From: Nymphaea colorata
Lineage: Eukaryota; Streptophyta; Magnoliopsida; Nymphaeales; Nymphaeaceae
Assembly (NCBI RefSeq): GCF_008831285.2
Contig: NC_045141.1
Span: 16,664,106-16,728,105 of the forward strand
Direction of reading: 5' to 3'
DNA: 64,000 nucleotides
A program made the translations under genes and the position numbers. The notes under the pieces were generated by a model. That model was not told the DNA's origin, searched no databases, and saw only the letters and a list, made by a program, of their open reading frames with translations. This document shows, piece after piece, positions 34,243 to 45,195 of the stretch. The number at the start of each line of letters is the position of its first letter. Positions within the stretch are counted from its first letter, which is position 1.

Positions 34243-34888
34243 ATGGCGTCCATGGAGGAGAAGAAGAAGCACCACTTCGTGTTGGTCCACGGGTCCACCA
34301 TGGGAGGGTGGTGCTGGTTCAAGGTGGCGTCCCTGCTGAGAGAGGATGGCCACAAGGTGAGCGCCCTGGATTTGGGAGCGTCCGGCCTCGACCCCGCCAC
34401 CGCCGACCAGGTCGCCACCTTTGCCGACTACACCCACCCCCTCATACGCCTACTTCACTCCATTCCCGCCGACGAAAGGGTGGTGCTGGTCGGCCACAGC
34501 TTCGGCGGCCTCAGCATCTCCCTTGCTGCAGAGATGTTCCCGGGCAAGGTGTCCGCTGCTGTCTTCGTTGCCGCCTTCATGCCCCAGCTCTCCAAATCGC
34601 CTACGGATGTTCTATACCAAGTTCGTGGCTCTCTCGCTCTCTTTAATCTCTGATCTGTCTCTCTCACAATTTTTACGTGTCAAACATGATCTCAGAATAT
34701 GTCGTTTTTGTGCCTTGATCATATGCGAAAACAGTATTTCTTTGCTCAAAAGGATCGAATTGAGTCGTGGGAGGATTCTGTTTTCACGTTCAAGGAAGAT
34801 GCGTCTCAGATGTTCCCAGTAACAATTGAATTTGGCGCAAGACTGATTCTGACCATTGTCTTCAATAGGTGCTCCTATGAGGTAGTTC

Positions 34889-34931
<43 letters not shown>

Positions 34932-36341
34932 CTTGCCGACCTATGGGAACGAGATGCTCATCTACCGCATTGATTTATTTATTTCTGCTCAAGCCCCAGC
35001 ACGTTTTTCTGATAAAAAAGAATCACGCAAAGAGTTGACCGTGTGTTCTGTTCGTCATGCTGAACACATCCATGGCATTGGTTGAGACTCAAAACTTTAA
35101 AACTTGGATTACAACATCCCAACTACACAGTTCTAAGTATACAAAAATTACCAAAATAATTATGCGTAATAATTATAAGAAAATGGTTCTATATGTGATA
35201 CTATATGTAAACAAGTAATTTGCATGGCTTGTGTGGGCAATTGGCCACATGTTCCTCCATTAAAGAGTTCTTCCTAGCTCCTTGTCTTAACCTATATTTT
35301 TCCTATTTCTTGCAAAGCTAGTTTGGCAAATGGAGATTATGTAGAATCACGCGGAGGCTTCATGTCCTTGATCCTTTACAAGCCATGAGGATAATTATTT
35401 TGCATGTAACCAGTCACCTGATTATGCAAACCTTATACAATTAAAAACATGATTAGAGGATCTTTTCTCTTGAAATCTGAAATTACTTCTACTAGAACAT
35501 TGAGGAATGCTTAGGGAAAGATCCCATGTCAGTTATGGCTTCACATGGAATATCCATGTTGAAATAAAGAAATTAGACTTTTAAACAATAGATTTTAGTG
35601 CAATTGTGAATATATATTTTCTGGATAACATGCATATTCATGAATTCTGATTGCACATGAGTCGAAGAATACTTTTTATGTGTCATATATAGCTGACGCA
35701 CGTGCACACGCGCAAAAGATGTAACTGAAGACAACACTAGGACAAAAAAAAGGGTAGAATATACTGGAAAGTTTTTTGCTTAACCTGAAACGTCCTCCAT
35801 GTACATCTTATAAAATGGAAATCAGGGCAGAGACTTGCCATGAAAATATAGTTGACAGTTGACACTTCTATATACAGATGCATTTATATTTGACATATAG
35901 TACTTAAAATTTCAATAGTTAACAAAGTTTTCTTACAAGCAAGACTAAGTTATACTGACTTAATACATGCACACCTGCCCTCGTGGTTCTGCACAAGCAC
36001 AAACAGCAGGTATATGAGAAGACTTAAGATAACTTGGGTTAACTTTGCAGGACTATACTTTGGCAACAATGCTGAAGAGACCAGCACCATTTTACCGAGA
36101 AGATTTATCCAGCCAGAATTTTGTTTCGGAGGAGAATTACGGACGCACAAAGAAAGCTTACATAGTGTGCAAGAATGACCAACTAATTAAGGAAAGTTTC
36201 CAACGCTGGATGATAGAGATGAGCCCAGTGGATGAGGTAGTGGAGATTGAGGATGCTGATCACATGGCCATGTTGTCAAGGCCTCTTGACCTTTGCCATC
36301 ACCTCCTCCACATTGCTGAAACACATTGCTCCAGAAAATGA
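34243..36341 (+). CDS. MES-family alpha/beta-hydrolase copy E (complete, 271 aa)
   Basis: Exons at 34243-34620, 34735-34881 and 36051-36341, all phase 0. It starts MASMEEKKKHHFVLVHGSTMGGW; a second ATG at 34252 in CCATGG context could also serve. The nucleophile is Ser86 in GHSFGG, the acid Asp218 in VCKND (the first Asp of the usual pair is Asn, the catalytic one is kept), and the base His246 in DADHMAM, where the usual preceding Gly is Asp. Exon 2 has 49 codons (YFFAQKDRIESWEDS). The oxyanion-loop stretch is GSTMGGW where most relatives have G(A/S)CHGAW. A CT run follows the exon 2 donor. Intron 2 is 1.17 kb. It is an intact esterase of unknown substrate, closest to copy F. Confidence 0.88.
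34889..34928. repeat. CT microsatellite in intron 2 of copy E
   Basis: The CT run lies directly after the exon 2 donor GTAGTTCCC and is shared in position with the longer run in copy F. Confidence 0.9.
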
Positions 36342-36683
36342 AACACACGATGAAAAGGAAGCTTCTGCTACTTTCAACATAGTTGCTGATCATATAAGGT
36401 CTCGTTTCGAATTTGCTTCATGTAATGACTTGTTTCTCTTTAGTTCCTTCTTGGGAGATAACATATGTATGAATAAATGGATCTTGCTTCAGAGTTTCAA
36501 TAGAAATAAAATATACTTTTCCACCAAAAGATACAACAAAAACAAAGTCAAATTAAAAAAAATGGTTGTTAAAGGCATGGTTCATAAAAGTTTCTGTTAA
36601 TTTAGACATTAGCATAAACTAATCTGACCATGTACGGGCAACATCTGAATAGTTAGAACTTTGCAGAACAAAAGACGCATTGA

Positions 36684-37385
36684 TTGACTACAATTTGTAA
36701 TTATACAAAAGGACTAGATAGCTATATCATGCTTGACTCCGAGCTCGATCCAAGTATACCAATCCAAGCCTTCGCTTGCTTCCTCAACTTCGAAGGTACA
36801 GTGCCACTCGGTTTCCTTTTAATCCTCTTAACGTACTCATTTCAGATTTTATTTTCAGCCATGGGAGTGCAACTCCCATTTCTTTATGCCAAACACAAAC
36901 GCGAAGTCGACTTAAGTTGATGGCCAGGCTTTATTTAAATCGTTATTTGCAATTGGCATCACCACTTCATGGCCTTCATTTACAATTGAGTGTCACAACT
37001 TCCATACGTCAAACAGACGGTGTGCTCTCTCTTCTTGTCCTGGTTGCTTCCTTAGCATCTCTTCATTTCTCTTGGGAATGAGAAATATATCCAACAATAA
37101 CCAACATCTTTGGCATCATCATGTGATATCAAGTAATTTAAGCCAAAGTGGTGTTAATCTGAGTACCAGATCAACGACGAGAACATTAACAATGAAACTT
37201 TAGTTTTCATAGCTTAAACATCAAAAGAAAAAAACTCAACACATTAAGGATGCAAGAAAGAACTCAAATGTCAGTTAGTCTAATATAAAAAGGCGTAAGC
37301 ATAACTCATGGAGCCCCTACCACGTGCGGGACAGGTTTCATGACAATGGATAAGAGTCTTGAAATTTCAATGGCACATATTAATA
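36684..37385 (-). pseudogene. remnant of the TIN1-like gene tail beside copy E
   Basis: The sequence matches the 3' flank and part of intron 2 of the gene at 45196-48953 (36684-37147 with about 44735-45174, and 37148-37385 with 45941-46165). The two parts are joined at CAAA, so 766 bp corresponding to 45175-45940 are missing, which is practically all of the last exon. Only about 11 bases of that exon remain before its acceptor. No protein can be made from it. Confidence 0.75.
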
Positions 37386-37859
37386 CTGGTGGGAATTACA
37401 CCCCGTTAGCTTCCTAATTTGATTGACAGAGTAATGTGACAACCTATAGGGTTTTCTGTGTTTGTCTCGATTTTTAAGTATTTGACTGTCTTAGTGTTGA
37501 ACAAGTTTTCCCTTTCTTGTGCACTAAACAACCTTAATTGTGCAAAAAAAACAAGTGCACAATATGTGTCGCAAACTGCAGAAGATGCAAAATCGCGCAT
37601 ACACCTTATAATGTGAAGTTAGAACAAAACATGAAAATCTTGAACGATGTGTGCAACAGCTTGTGTCATTCGTATAACAATTTGTACGATGCATGCAACT
37701 AATATGGTGCGATGCATGTAGAATTTGGCCAATGTATGCAACTCATCACTTTCGCATGCAAACCTGCCTTCCTTCACAAAGGAGATACAAGCCCAAATCA
37801 GGAAAAAAGTGACATCTACCAAATAGGCATACTAGTTAACATGGAACCCCCGCCACCCC

Positions 37860-37890
<31 letters not shown>

Positions 37891-38499
37891 GGGGGGCAAA
37901 AAACCATGTGCAATAAGGGTTCCACTTTGATGAGGTAAAACTGGTAAAGAGGATGAGTTCATCTCTCTTCCAATTTAAATCAGTACATTCAACACTATTT
38001 CAATGGGCAGGTAGATAAGTCAATAACAACAAGAAACAAATAGACCAAGAGCATATGAGAAAAATGACATCAATAGGCTTCTCCTCTTCTTCTCTCCTCT
38101 CTTCCTTACGCTTTCTTCTTCTTCCTCATGTTGCACCCACATGCATGCAAAGCTTGTTGTGTTCTTCTTCTTCTCTTCACCTTTATTGTGACCCTCCTAC
38201 CACCACAATGGTAATTGCTTTTTTTTTCTTTTATCCTCCTCTTTATCTCTTTAATGGTCTCTCCTTTCTCTACACACCCACCGAGAAGGACTCTACCTTT
38301 TCTCACAAGGGAAGTCTCCACCATAAAGATGAAAGGGTTTGGTTCATGTTTTGAGGTTGGACCCAATCCAACAAACTCACCTCTAGCTTAAGGAGAAAGA
38401 TCTCAACTATACTAAAGTACCATACTAGTGTCTTAAATGAAAGGCAATCATCTCTACCAAATCTTTGCATTTGTTATGCTTCTCTTGTGGTAGAGGCAA
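37386..38499. other. intergenic region between E block and copia remnant
   Basis: No supported gene. A run of about 20 C followed by A and G runs lies at 37862-37896; frames across it are meaningless. The stretch 38090-38350 is rich in CTT and TTC words and open in several frames without resemblance to a known protein. Confidence 0.45.
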
Positions 38500-40985
38500 G
38501 GTTATCATATATGTAGGGTCCTTCTGTATATGATTCTTCTTCAACTATATTAGTTTCTACTCAAGCACATCTCACATCTAATAATAGCTCACATCAACAT
38601 GTTTAGTCATTGAATGATAAGCTTTTTTTGCTAAGTGGATAGCACACTGCAGTACATAAGCCTTCTAACTAAGGTATACATTATGGAGAAAATTCTTTGT
38701 CCACAACATCTCATTGTAAGTTTTTGTCACTGTATTGTATCATGTTTCTCTAGTACAGATGGTCATACATTTTTGCAACCTGAACTGTCTTGCTATACCT
38801 CTCCCTACAAAAATAAATACATAACAAGAAATAAATTTTTAGAATTCAATTTATTTACCTTGTCTACATCAACAAATTTTTATATATCTCTAGGTTAGAT
38901 TCACCAAAACATAAACAGTAACTGAAAGTACCATTTAGATACCTAAGGATCAATTTCACTCCTACCTAATACTTCTTGTTAAGATTTGACAAGCACCAGT
39001 TCACTGCACTAATTGCATAAGTTAAATCTAGACAACACAAACCATATCGTACATTAGGCTCCTCACTAAAGAAACATATGAAACCCTCTTTATTTTCTCC
39101 TTCTCATTTGTTGAGAATAGACATTACTTATTGTTCAATCTATTGCTAAAGGAGTACCAATTGGTTTGATATCTTTGATGTTAAACCTATCGAGTGTCAT
39201 TTCAATATATTTCTCCTATGACAACCACAATTTCTTGGCACTCTTGTCATGTACATTCTCATGTCTAGCAGATGGTGGACCAGGTCATTCATATCAAAGA
39301 CTAGCTCATATCTGTCTTTAGTTAGCCAATTAATTTGATATATTGTCTATTGATCAACATATCATCCATATCTAACAACAAAATAGTGAATTACATGTTG
39401 AGAACTCCTTATACACTATGATTTACAACTGATCTATAATACTTTTTGTTTCACCATGAAAACATCAAATTTCTTGCATCACTGCTTAGACATCTCTTTA
39501 ACTCCATACAAGTTTTTTTTAATTTGCAAAGCATGTTCTTCTTCTTGGCATCCAAACTCTTTTAGATGTACAATGTGAATTTTTTCATCTATATCTCGAT
39601 AAAGTAGTCTTCTCATCTAATTGCTCTAATTCCAAATCTAGATATGTCACCAAACCAAATATCCCTTTGATAGATGATATTTTGACATTATGAAAGAAAA
39701 TTTCATCAAAGTCAATATCCTTCTCTTGCTTAGCTTTTCGCCACTAGTCTGATTGTATATCTAACATTGTTTTGGCCTTCATTCTTAAGCTTGAAAACCC
39801 ACTTATGTAGTACTTTTCTACATTTTAGTTATTCATGTGTGATTATTTTGCAGGAAATTCATCACCTCTTGCATGGCTTGTATTTATTCATCTCTATGCA
39901 TATCATCGAACACCTTTGCATAAATTTTTGGTTCTCCACTAACTATCAACAACACATATTCATTAGGAGGATATCTAGTGGATGAGATATGAGTTTTCTT
40001 ACCTCTCTCATATTGCTCTTATGTAGCATCTATGTCTAGTTTTACATGTGAATGATGCTCCCCCTCTAGCTCATGCTCTTGATCAATCTTAGTTTCATAA
40101 AAGAGTCATCTGACTACTGCTCATGTGCCCATTCTTCACCTTCCTCAATAGTTTTTTTAGTCTCATCATTCTTGACCGACTGTTCTTGAGGCTTTACAAA
40201 AACAAACACATCAACATTACCTTTACCAATATCTAGTTGTTTGGCTTCTATAATGTCTTCAAAATCCTCCCTTTAGAAGTCAACATCTTGAATTTTGTGA
40301 ACCTTTTCATTATTTGGATCCCACAGTGTGTAGTCAAATTCATAATATGCAAAGCTAAGAATATTGGTGGAATATTTTTATTATCTAATTTGGATGATTG
40401 TCTAGTATACAATGCATAAAAGCCTTACACCCTAGACACCCAACTAACCATACTTTACCTACTCATCTGATCAGACCTTTTTTAGAATATCACAATATAG
40501 TAGCATTAAAGTTTGTCTATTTATCAAATAGCATGTTCTGTGTATGACTTTCCCCCTAAAAGGACTTAGGCAATCTAGAATTGGAAAGCATACTTCTAAT
40601 TCTCTCAACAATCATCATATTCATCTTTTCCACAATTATATTATGTTGTGGAATGTTGGGAATTGTCTTCACATGTTTAATCTCATGCTTCATAAAGTAC
40701 TTTCTCAATGATGATGCATTATACTCACTACAATTATTTGTTTGCATTTTTTTCATGTTCTTATTTGTTTTATCCTGAACTATCATACTTATTTCACCCA
40801 TAATTGCAACATAAAAGACCTTGAAGATGTTATTGATTTCTATTTTGTTTTTCATTGCAAAGACCCATATCTTGCTGAAAAAGTCATCAATAAATGTGAC
40901 AAAACATGATCTTCGACCCTTAGACATCACATTCATAAATCCAGAGACATCTAAATAGGACATTTTTGTGGTTAGTTTAGCCGTG
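38500..40985 (-). mobile_element. decayed Ty1-copia retrotransposon (integrase, RT, RNase H)
   Basis: On the minus strand the integrase core is still open at 40963-40556, with FVTFIDDFFSKIWVF, the CSEYN block (where GEY is usual) and TPQHN written as IPQHN. Further along, about 39410-39130 reads as reverse transcriptase with DMDDMLI in place of YVDDMLI and LWLS-EKYIEMTLDRFNIKD. About 39090-38930 is the following GSLMY-type stretch. About 38690-38550 gives AIHLAKKAYHSMTKHVDV, the RNase H end. Stops and frameshifts are frequent between these. Order and motifs are those of copia Pol. I could not delimit LTRs or gag. It lies just upstream of the matching part of the F block. Confidence 0.85.
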
Positions 40986-41936
40986 GAATCTGATTTTTCA
41001 TTGGTAAACTGACTTCACATGTTTCCACGATCTGTCAAATCATGAAATAAAGTAAAGCAGAAGATTGCTTAGCAGCTCATTCTCATATCACATGTTCAAG
41101 ATTTGAAAATTGATTTGAGGATGTCTTTTGATAAAGTTGTTTGAGAGAGATCAATTCAATTTGAACCCCAACTTCTTCTGGCATTTAGGCTTACTTGCGG
41201 ACGCTTTCAAAGGCATGCATCAAGTGGTAAGAAAACTTTTAAATGCTTCTACATATATTATTTGCACGTTTGTAGTCTTACCAATTTTACCAAGTCTAAT
41301 GCCACAAATGGAAATCGCTCTTTCTTCTCACTTCATCTTTGTTTTTCCTAATTTTCTCATTTTATTTCTTACATATTGTGGTACATATTTAGTGAAATGT
41401 AAATCCTTTATCCTATACATTATTATGAAGTGGAGATATATCTATATTTATGTATATGAGGAATTAAAATTTTCTGCAGCCCCATGCATTGGGTTGTATA
41501 CCGTGAGAGGCTAGAGCATCTAGACCATCAGAGAAATCCACATTATATATATATATAAGCTAACGGCCTCTACCTATTGGATCACAGATGGACTTCCTTA
41601 CGAGGCGGGTCGTGGATAACAAATTCGAGAATTGAGTGCCCAAGAAAATACTTTTATGTTGGGATAAAACGAAATTGATATTTTTAAAAAGTTTATAAAT
41701 GCATGTATGTGCAGATTTAATGCTCGTGGCCCAGTGTTGTGCTTCATGGGTGGTTCTAGATAAGGCAGCTGCAGGCTTTTTCAATGCCGTCAACAGCTTC
41801 CGCGGAAGTGAAGGTCGGTTCATTGTTTTCTCTCTGTTTCCCATCACTTTCCTATTTATTCATATGTATTCATTGTCACTCGTCGTTCTTTCTCTTTCAC
41901 TAGTTATGAAAGAAATGTCAATTGAGTTCATCTCTT

Positions 41937-41944
41937 TATAAAAG
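41937..41944 (+). promoter_or_regulatory. TATA box of MES copy F
   Basis: TATAAAAG in the same GAGTTCATCTCT context as copy E, about 134 bp before the ATG. The following CAGGCTTCAGGCAACTACAG leader is also shared with E. Confidence 0.6.
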
Positions 41945-42077
41945 TGTCGCCGATTCAGGCTTCAGGCAACTACAGAAGAGAAGAGGATTAAGGCAAAGGA
42001 AGAGGTTTCCAGCTGAGAGTAGGAATCGATCAGGCTAACGTGGGGCAAGCGTCGAAGAGGGCAGGCAGTTCGGGAAT

Positions 42078-42727
42078 ATGGTGACCAAGGGGGAGGAGAC
42101 AAAGCACCACTTCGTCTTGGTTCACGGGTCCGCCATGGGAGGGTGGTGCTGGTTCAGGGTGGCCTCCCTGTTGAGAGAGGGTGGCCACAAGGTGAGCGCC
42201 CTGGATTTAGGCGCGTCCGGCATCGACCCCGCCACCGCCGACCAGGTCGCCACGTTCGCCGACTACACCCACCCTCTCATACGCCTACTTCAATCCATTC
42301 CCGCCGACGAAAGGGTGGTGCTGGTCGGCCATAGCTTCGGCGGCCTCAGCATTTCGCTCGCTGCCGAGATGTTTCCGGCCAAGGTCTCTGCTGCTGTCTT
42401 CGTTGCCGCCTTCATGCCCCAGCCCTCCAAACCACCCACCGATGTTCTATACCATGTGCGTGACTTCTTTCTCTCTCTCCCAATTTTTACATGCCAAACA
42501 GGATCTCACTTTTTTTTTGTCGTGATCATATGCCAAAACAGTATTTTTTTGCTCAAAAGGATCGAATTGAGTCGTGGGAGGATTCTGTATTTACATTCAA
42601 GGAAGATGTGTCTCAGATGTTCCCTGCAACGGTTGAATTTGGCGCACGATTCTTGCTCTCCACTGTCTTCAATAGGTGCTCCAATGAGGTAGTTCCCCGC
42701 CATTTTGCAGATGGATTTTGGAGATTA

Positions 42728-42781
<54 letters not shown>

Positions 42782-44353
42782 TGTTTTTCTTTTCCTTTTT
42801 CCGTTCTTGTGTCACTGCTGCCAGCCTGTGAGAATGATCTGGTCATTTAACTTGAGTTTTTTGTCATGCTGAACGCATATATGCCATTGCTTAAGACTCA
42901 AACTTAACTTGGATTTCAACGTTCCAACCAAACAGTTCTTAAGTATTCAAAATTACAAATGGTTGTAGTAGCATGCATTAATGTTGTGTGGGCAATTGCC
43001 CATATGCGGCTCCCCTACAGAGTCCAGATTCTAAACCAGACTTACTAGCTCCTTGTCTTAACTTACATTTTTCCTTTCGCTTGCATAGCTAGGTTGGCAA
43101 TATATTATTATTGAGACGGTGTAGAATCATGTGGAAACTTCATGTCGTTGATTTGCTGCAAGCCATGAAGATAGTTTTGCATGTAACAAATCACTTGGTT
43201 ATGCAAGCCTTGTAAAATTAAGCTCAGAGTTAGGAACATGATTTAATTAAACAAATCTAAATACAGGGTCGTTGCTTGAAATTTGACATCACATCTGCTA
43301 GAACATTGAGAAGTGCTGAGGAAAAAATCCCATCTATGTCAACTATGGGCTTCACATGGAACGTCCATGTTGAGATAAAGAAATCAAACTTGTAAACTAT
43401 TAATTTGGCGCACTTGCAAACAAGTCGATTAGTTCAATTTAATCGTCATATTCATGGAATCGGTCCACTAAGAACCTCAACATAAATAGCTAAGCAAGCA
43501 TTTAATTTCAACCACAACCATAAAAGGTCTGTTCATGTTCGTAAGCATACAGCAGTATGACAGTTGTTGACGGCCTACATTAACTATTGGGCGTTTACAT
43601 ATATCATCTACTTTATTGTATATGATCCTTTTCTTTATTTCTTCTCAAATTTGGCATGAAGGCTTCATGGTACTGGGCCCCGACTTTGTGCATATGGCCA
43701 TCCAAAGCATATGTTTGGGATAACATATTCACTATTTTTTTATTGTAGCACCGGCTGAGTCTGTCTTATAGCATGTCAAACATATAAACTGGCAATACTA
43801 AGACAAAAGGGGTACAGTATAGGAATTTTAAATTTGTGTTTTTGCTGTAAGAATGCATATAATCGATACTTCTATATACTGATGCATTTATGTTTGATAA
43901 TTGAAGTTTCGATAGATAAAGTTTTCCTAGAAGCAAGACTAACGTGTATTTACTTAATACATGCACATCTGCCCACATGTTCTGCGCAATCACAAATAGG
44001 TATGGGAGGAAAGATGATAAGGGTGTTCTAGTTTGTTACTAAAGACAATTGGGATTTTGCAGGAGCATACCTTGGCAACAATGCTCAAGAGACCAGCACC
44101 ATTTTACAGAGAAGATTTATCCAGCCAGGATTTTGTTTCAGAAGAGAATTACGGACGCACGACGAGAGCTTATATAGTGTGCAAGGACGACCAAATAATT
44201 AAGGAAAGTTTCCAACGCTGGATGATAGAAATGAGCCCAGTGGATGAAGTAGTGGAGATTGAGGGTGCTGATCACATGGCCATGTTCTCAAAGCCTCTTG
44301 ACATTTGCCATCACCTCCTCCAAATTGCTAAAAACCATTGCTGCAGAAAATAA
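42078..44353 (+). CDS. MES-family alpha/beta-hydrolase copy F (complete, 271 aa)
   Basis: Exons at 42078-42455, 42542-42688 and 44063-44353, phase 0 throughout. It starts MVTKGEETKHHFVLVHGSAMGGW. The nucleophile is Ser86 in GHSFGG, the acid Asp218 in VCKDD, and the base His246 in GADHMAM. Exon 3 begins EHTLAT where all other copies have DYTLAT. Exon 2 (YFFAQKDRIESWEDS) is near-identical to that of E. The oxyanion loop again has GS-MGGW in place of CHGAW, so this is a shared trait of E and F and not an error. Intron 2 (1374 bp) holds a long CT run at 42731-42776 and is the source-like sequence of the inverted fragment at 5966-7345. It is an intact esterase of unknown substrate. Confidence 0.88.
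42731..42776. repeat. CT microsatellite in intron 2 of copy F
   Basis: A pure CT run of about 46 bp, 40 bp after the exon 2 donor. A shorter GA version appears in the inverted fragment at about 7298-7312. Confidence 0.95.
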
Positions 44354-45195
44354 AACACACGAAGAAGAAGGAAGCTTCTACCACTCTCAAAATAGTTGCT
44401 GATATCAAGTCCCGTTTCAGAACTGTTTCATGTAATGTCTTGTTGCTTTGTTTAGTTCCTTCTAGGATGATAACGTATGCATGAACAAGCTGGTTTTTGC
44501 TTCAGAGCTTGAATAGAAATTAAATATACTTTTCCTCTCGAAAGAAACAAAAAGATAAAGGCAAATTTTCAAATAAAAAAGAATGGGTCGTTAAATACTT
44601 GGTTCCTAAAAGGTTCTTCTATTTAGACATCAGCATATACTAATCCCGCGGATCAATTTTAGGTTTGAACCATGTACAGACCATACCTGAACGGTTAGAA
44701 TTTTGAGAAAAGACACTGAATTGACTATAGAGTGTAATTATACAAAAAAACCATATAGCTATATCATACTTGATCCATTCCTCGATCTAACTATAGCAAT
44801 CCATGCCTTCGCTTGCTTCCTCAATTTTCAACCGAAAATACAGTGCCTCCCTGTTTCCTTTTAATCCTCTTAAACCCACAAAGTGCCCATTTCAGCTTTT
44901 ATTTTCAGCTACCAGAATGCAAAGCCCATTTCTCTATCCCAAATACAAACATGTAGACTTTGATGGCTAGGCTTTATTTGTATCGCTTGCATTTGGCATC
45001 ACCACTTTGTGGCCTTCATTTACAACGAGTGTCTTAACTTCCATCAAACAGACGTCTGCTCTCTCCTCTTGTCCTGGTTGCTTCCTTAGCACCTCCTCGT
45101 TCCCCACGAAAACAAGAAACACATCCAATAACAATCATTCTTGCATCATTATGTGTTAAGTATTTGAAGCCAAACCTTGAGATGCAACCACAAGC
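44354..45195. other. between MES copy F and the convergent TIN1-like gene
   Basis: This holds the 3' regions of both genes, which converge. It is the sequence that is duplicated after copy E. No further gene is seen. Confidence 0.55.

Larger units (their letters stand above)
32740..37385 (+). repeat. E block, segmental duplicate of the F block (about 41090-46165)
   Basis: Matching stretches occur in the same order: about 32740-32870 with 41100-41220, promoter and exons of E with those of F, intron 2 of E with that of F, and 36680-37385 with 44735-46165. The copia element lies just before the match on the F side and has no partner on the E side. Each side also has private sequence. Confidence 0.7.

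Noticed and set aside
37712..37930. A 72-codon frame ending in a proline run.
   Set aside because: The proline run comes from a C homopolymer of about 20 bases, and nothing else in it resembles a protein.
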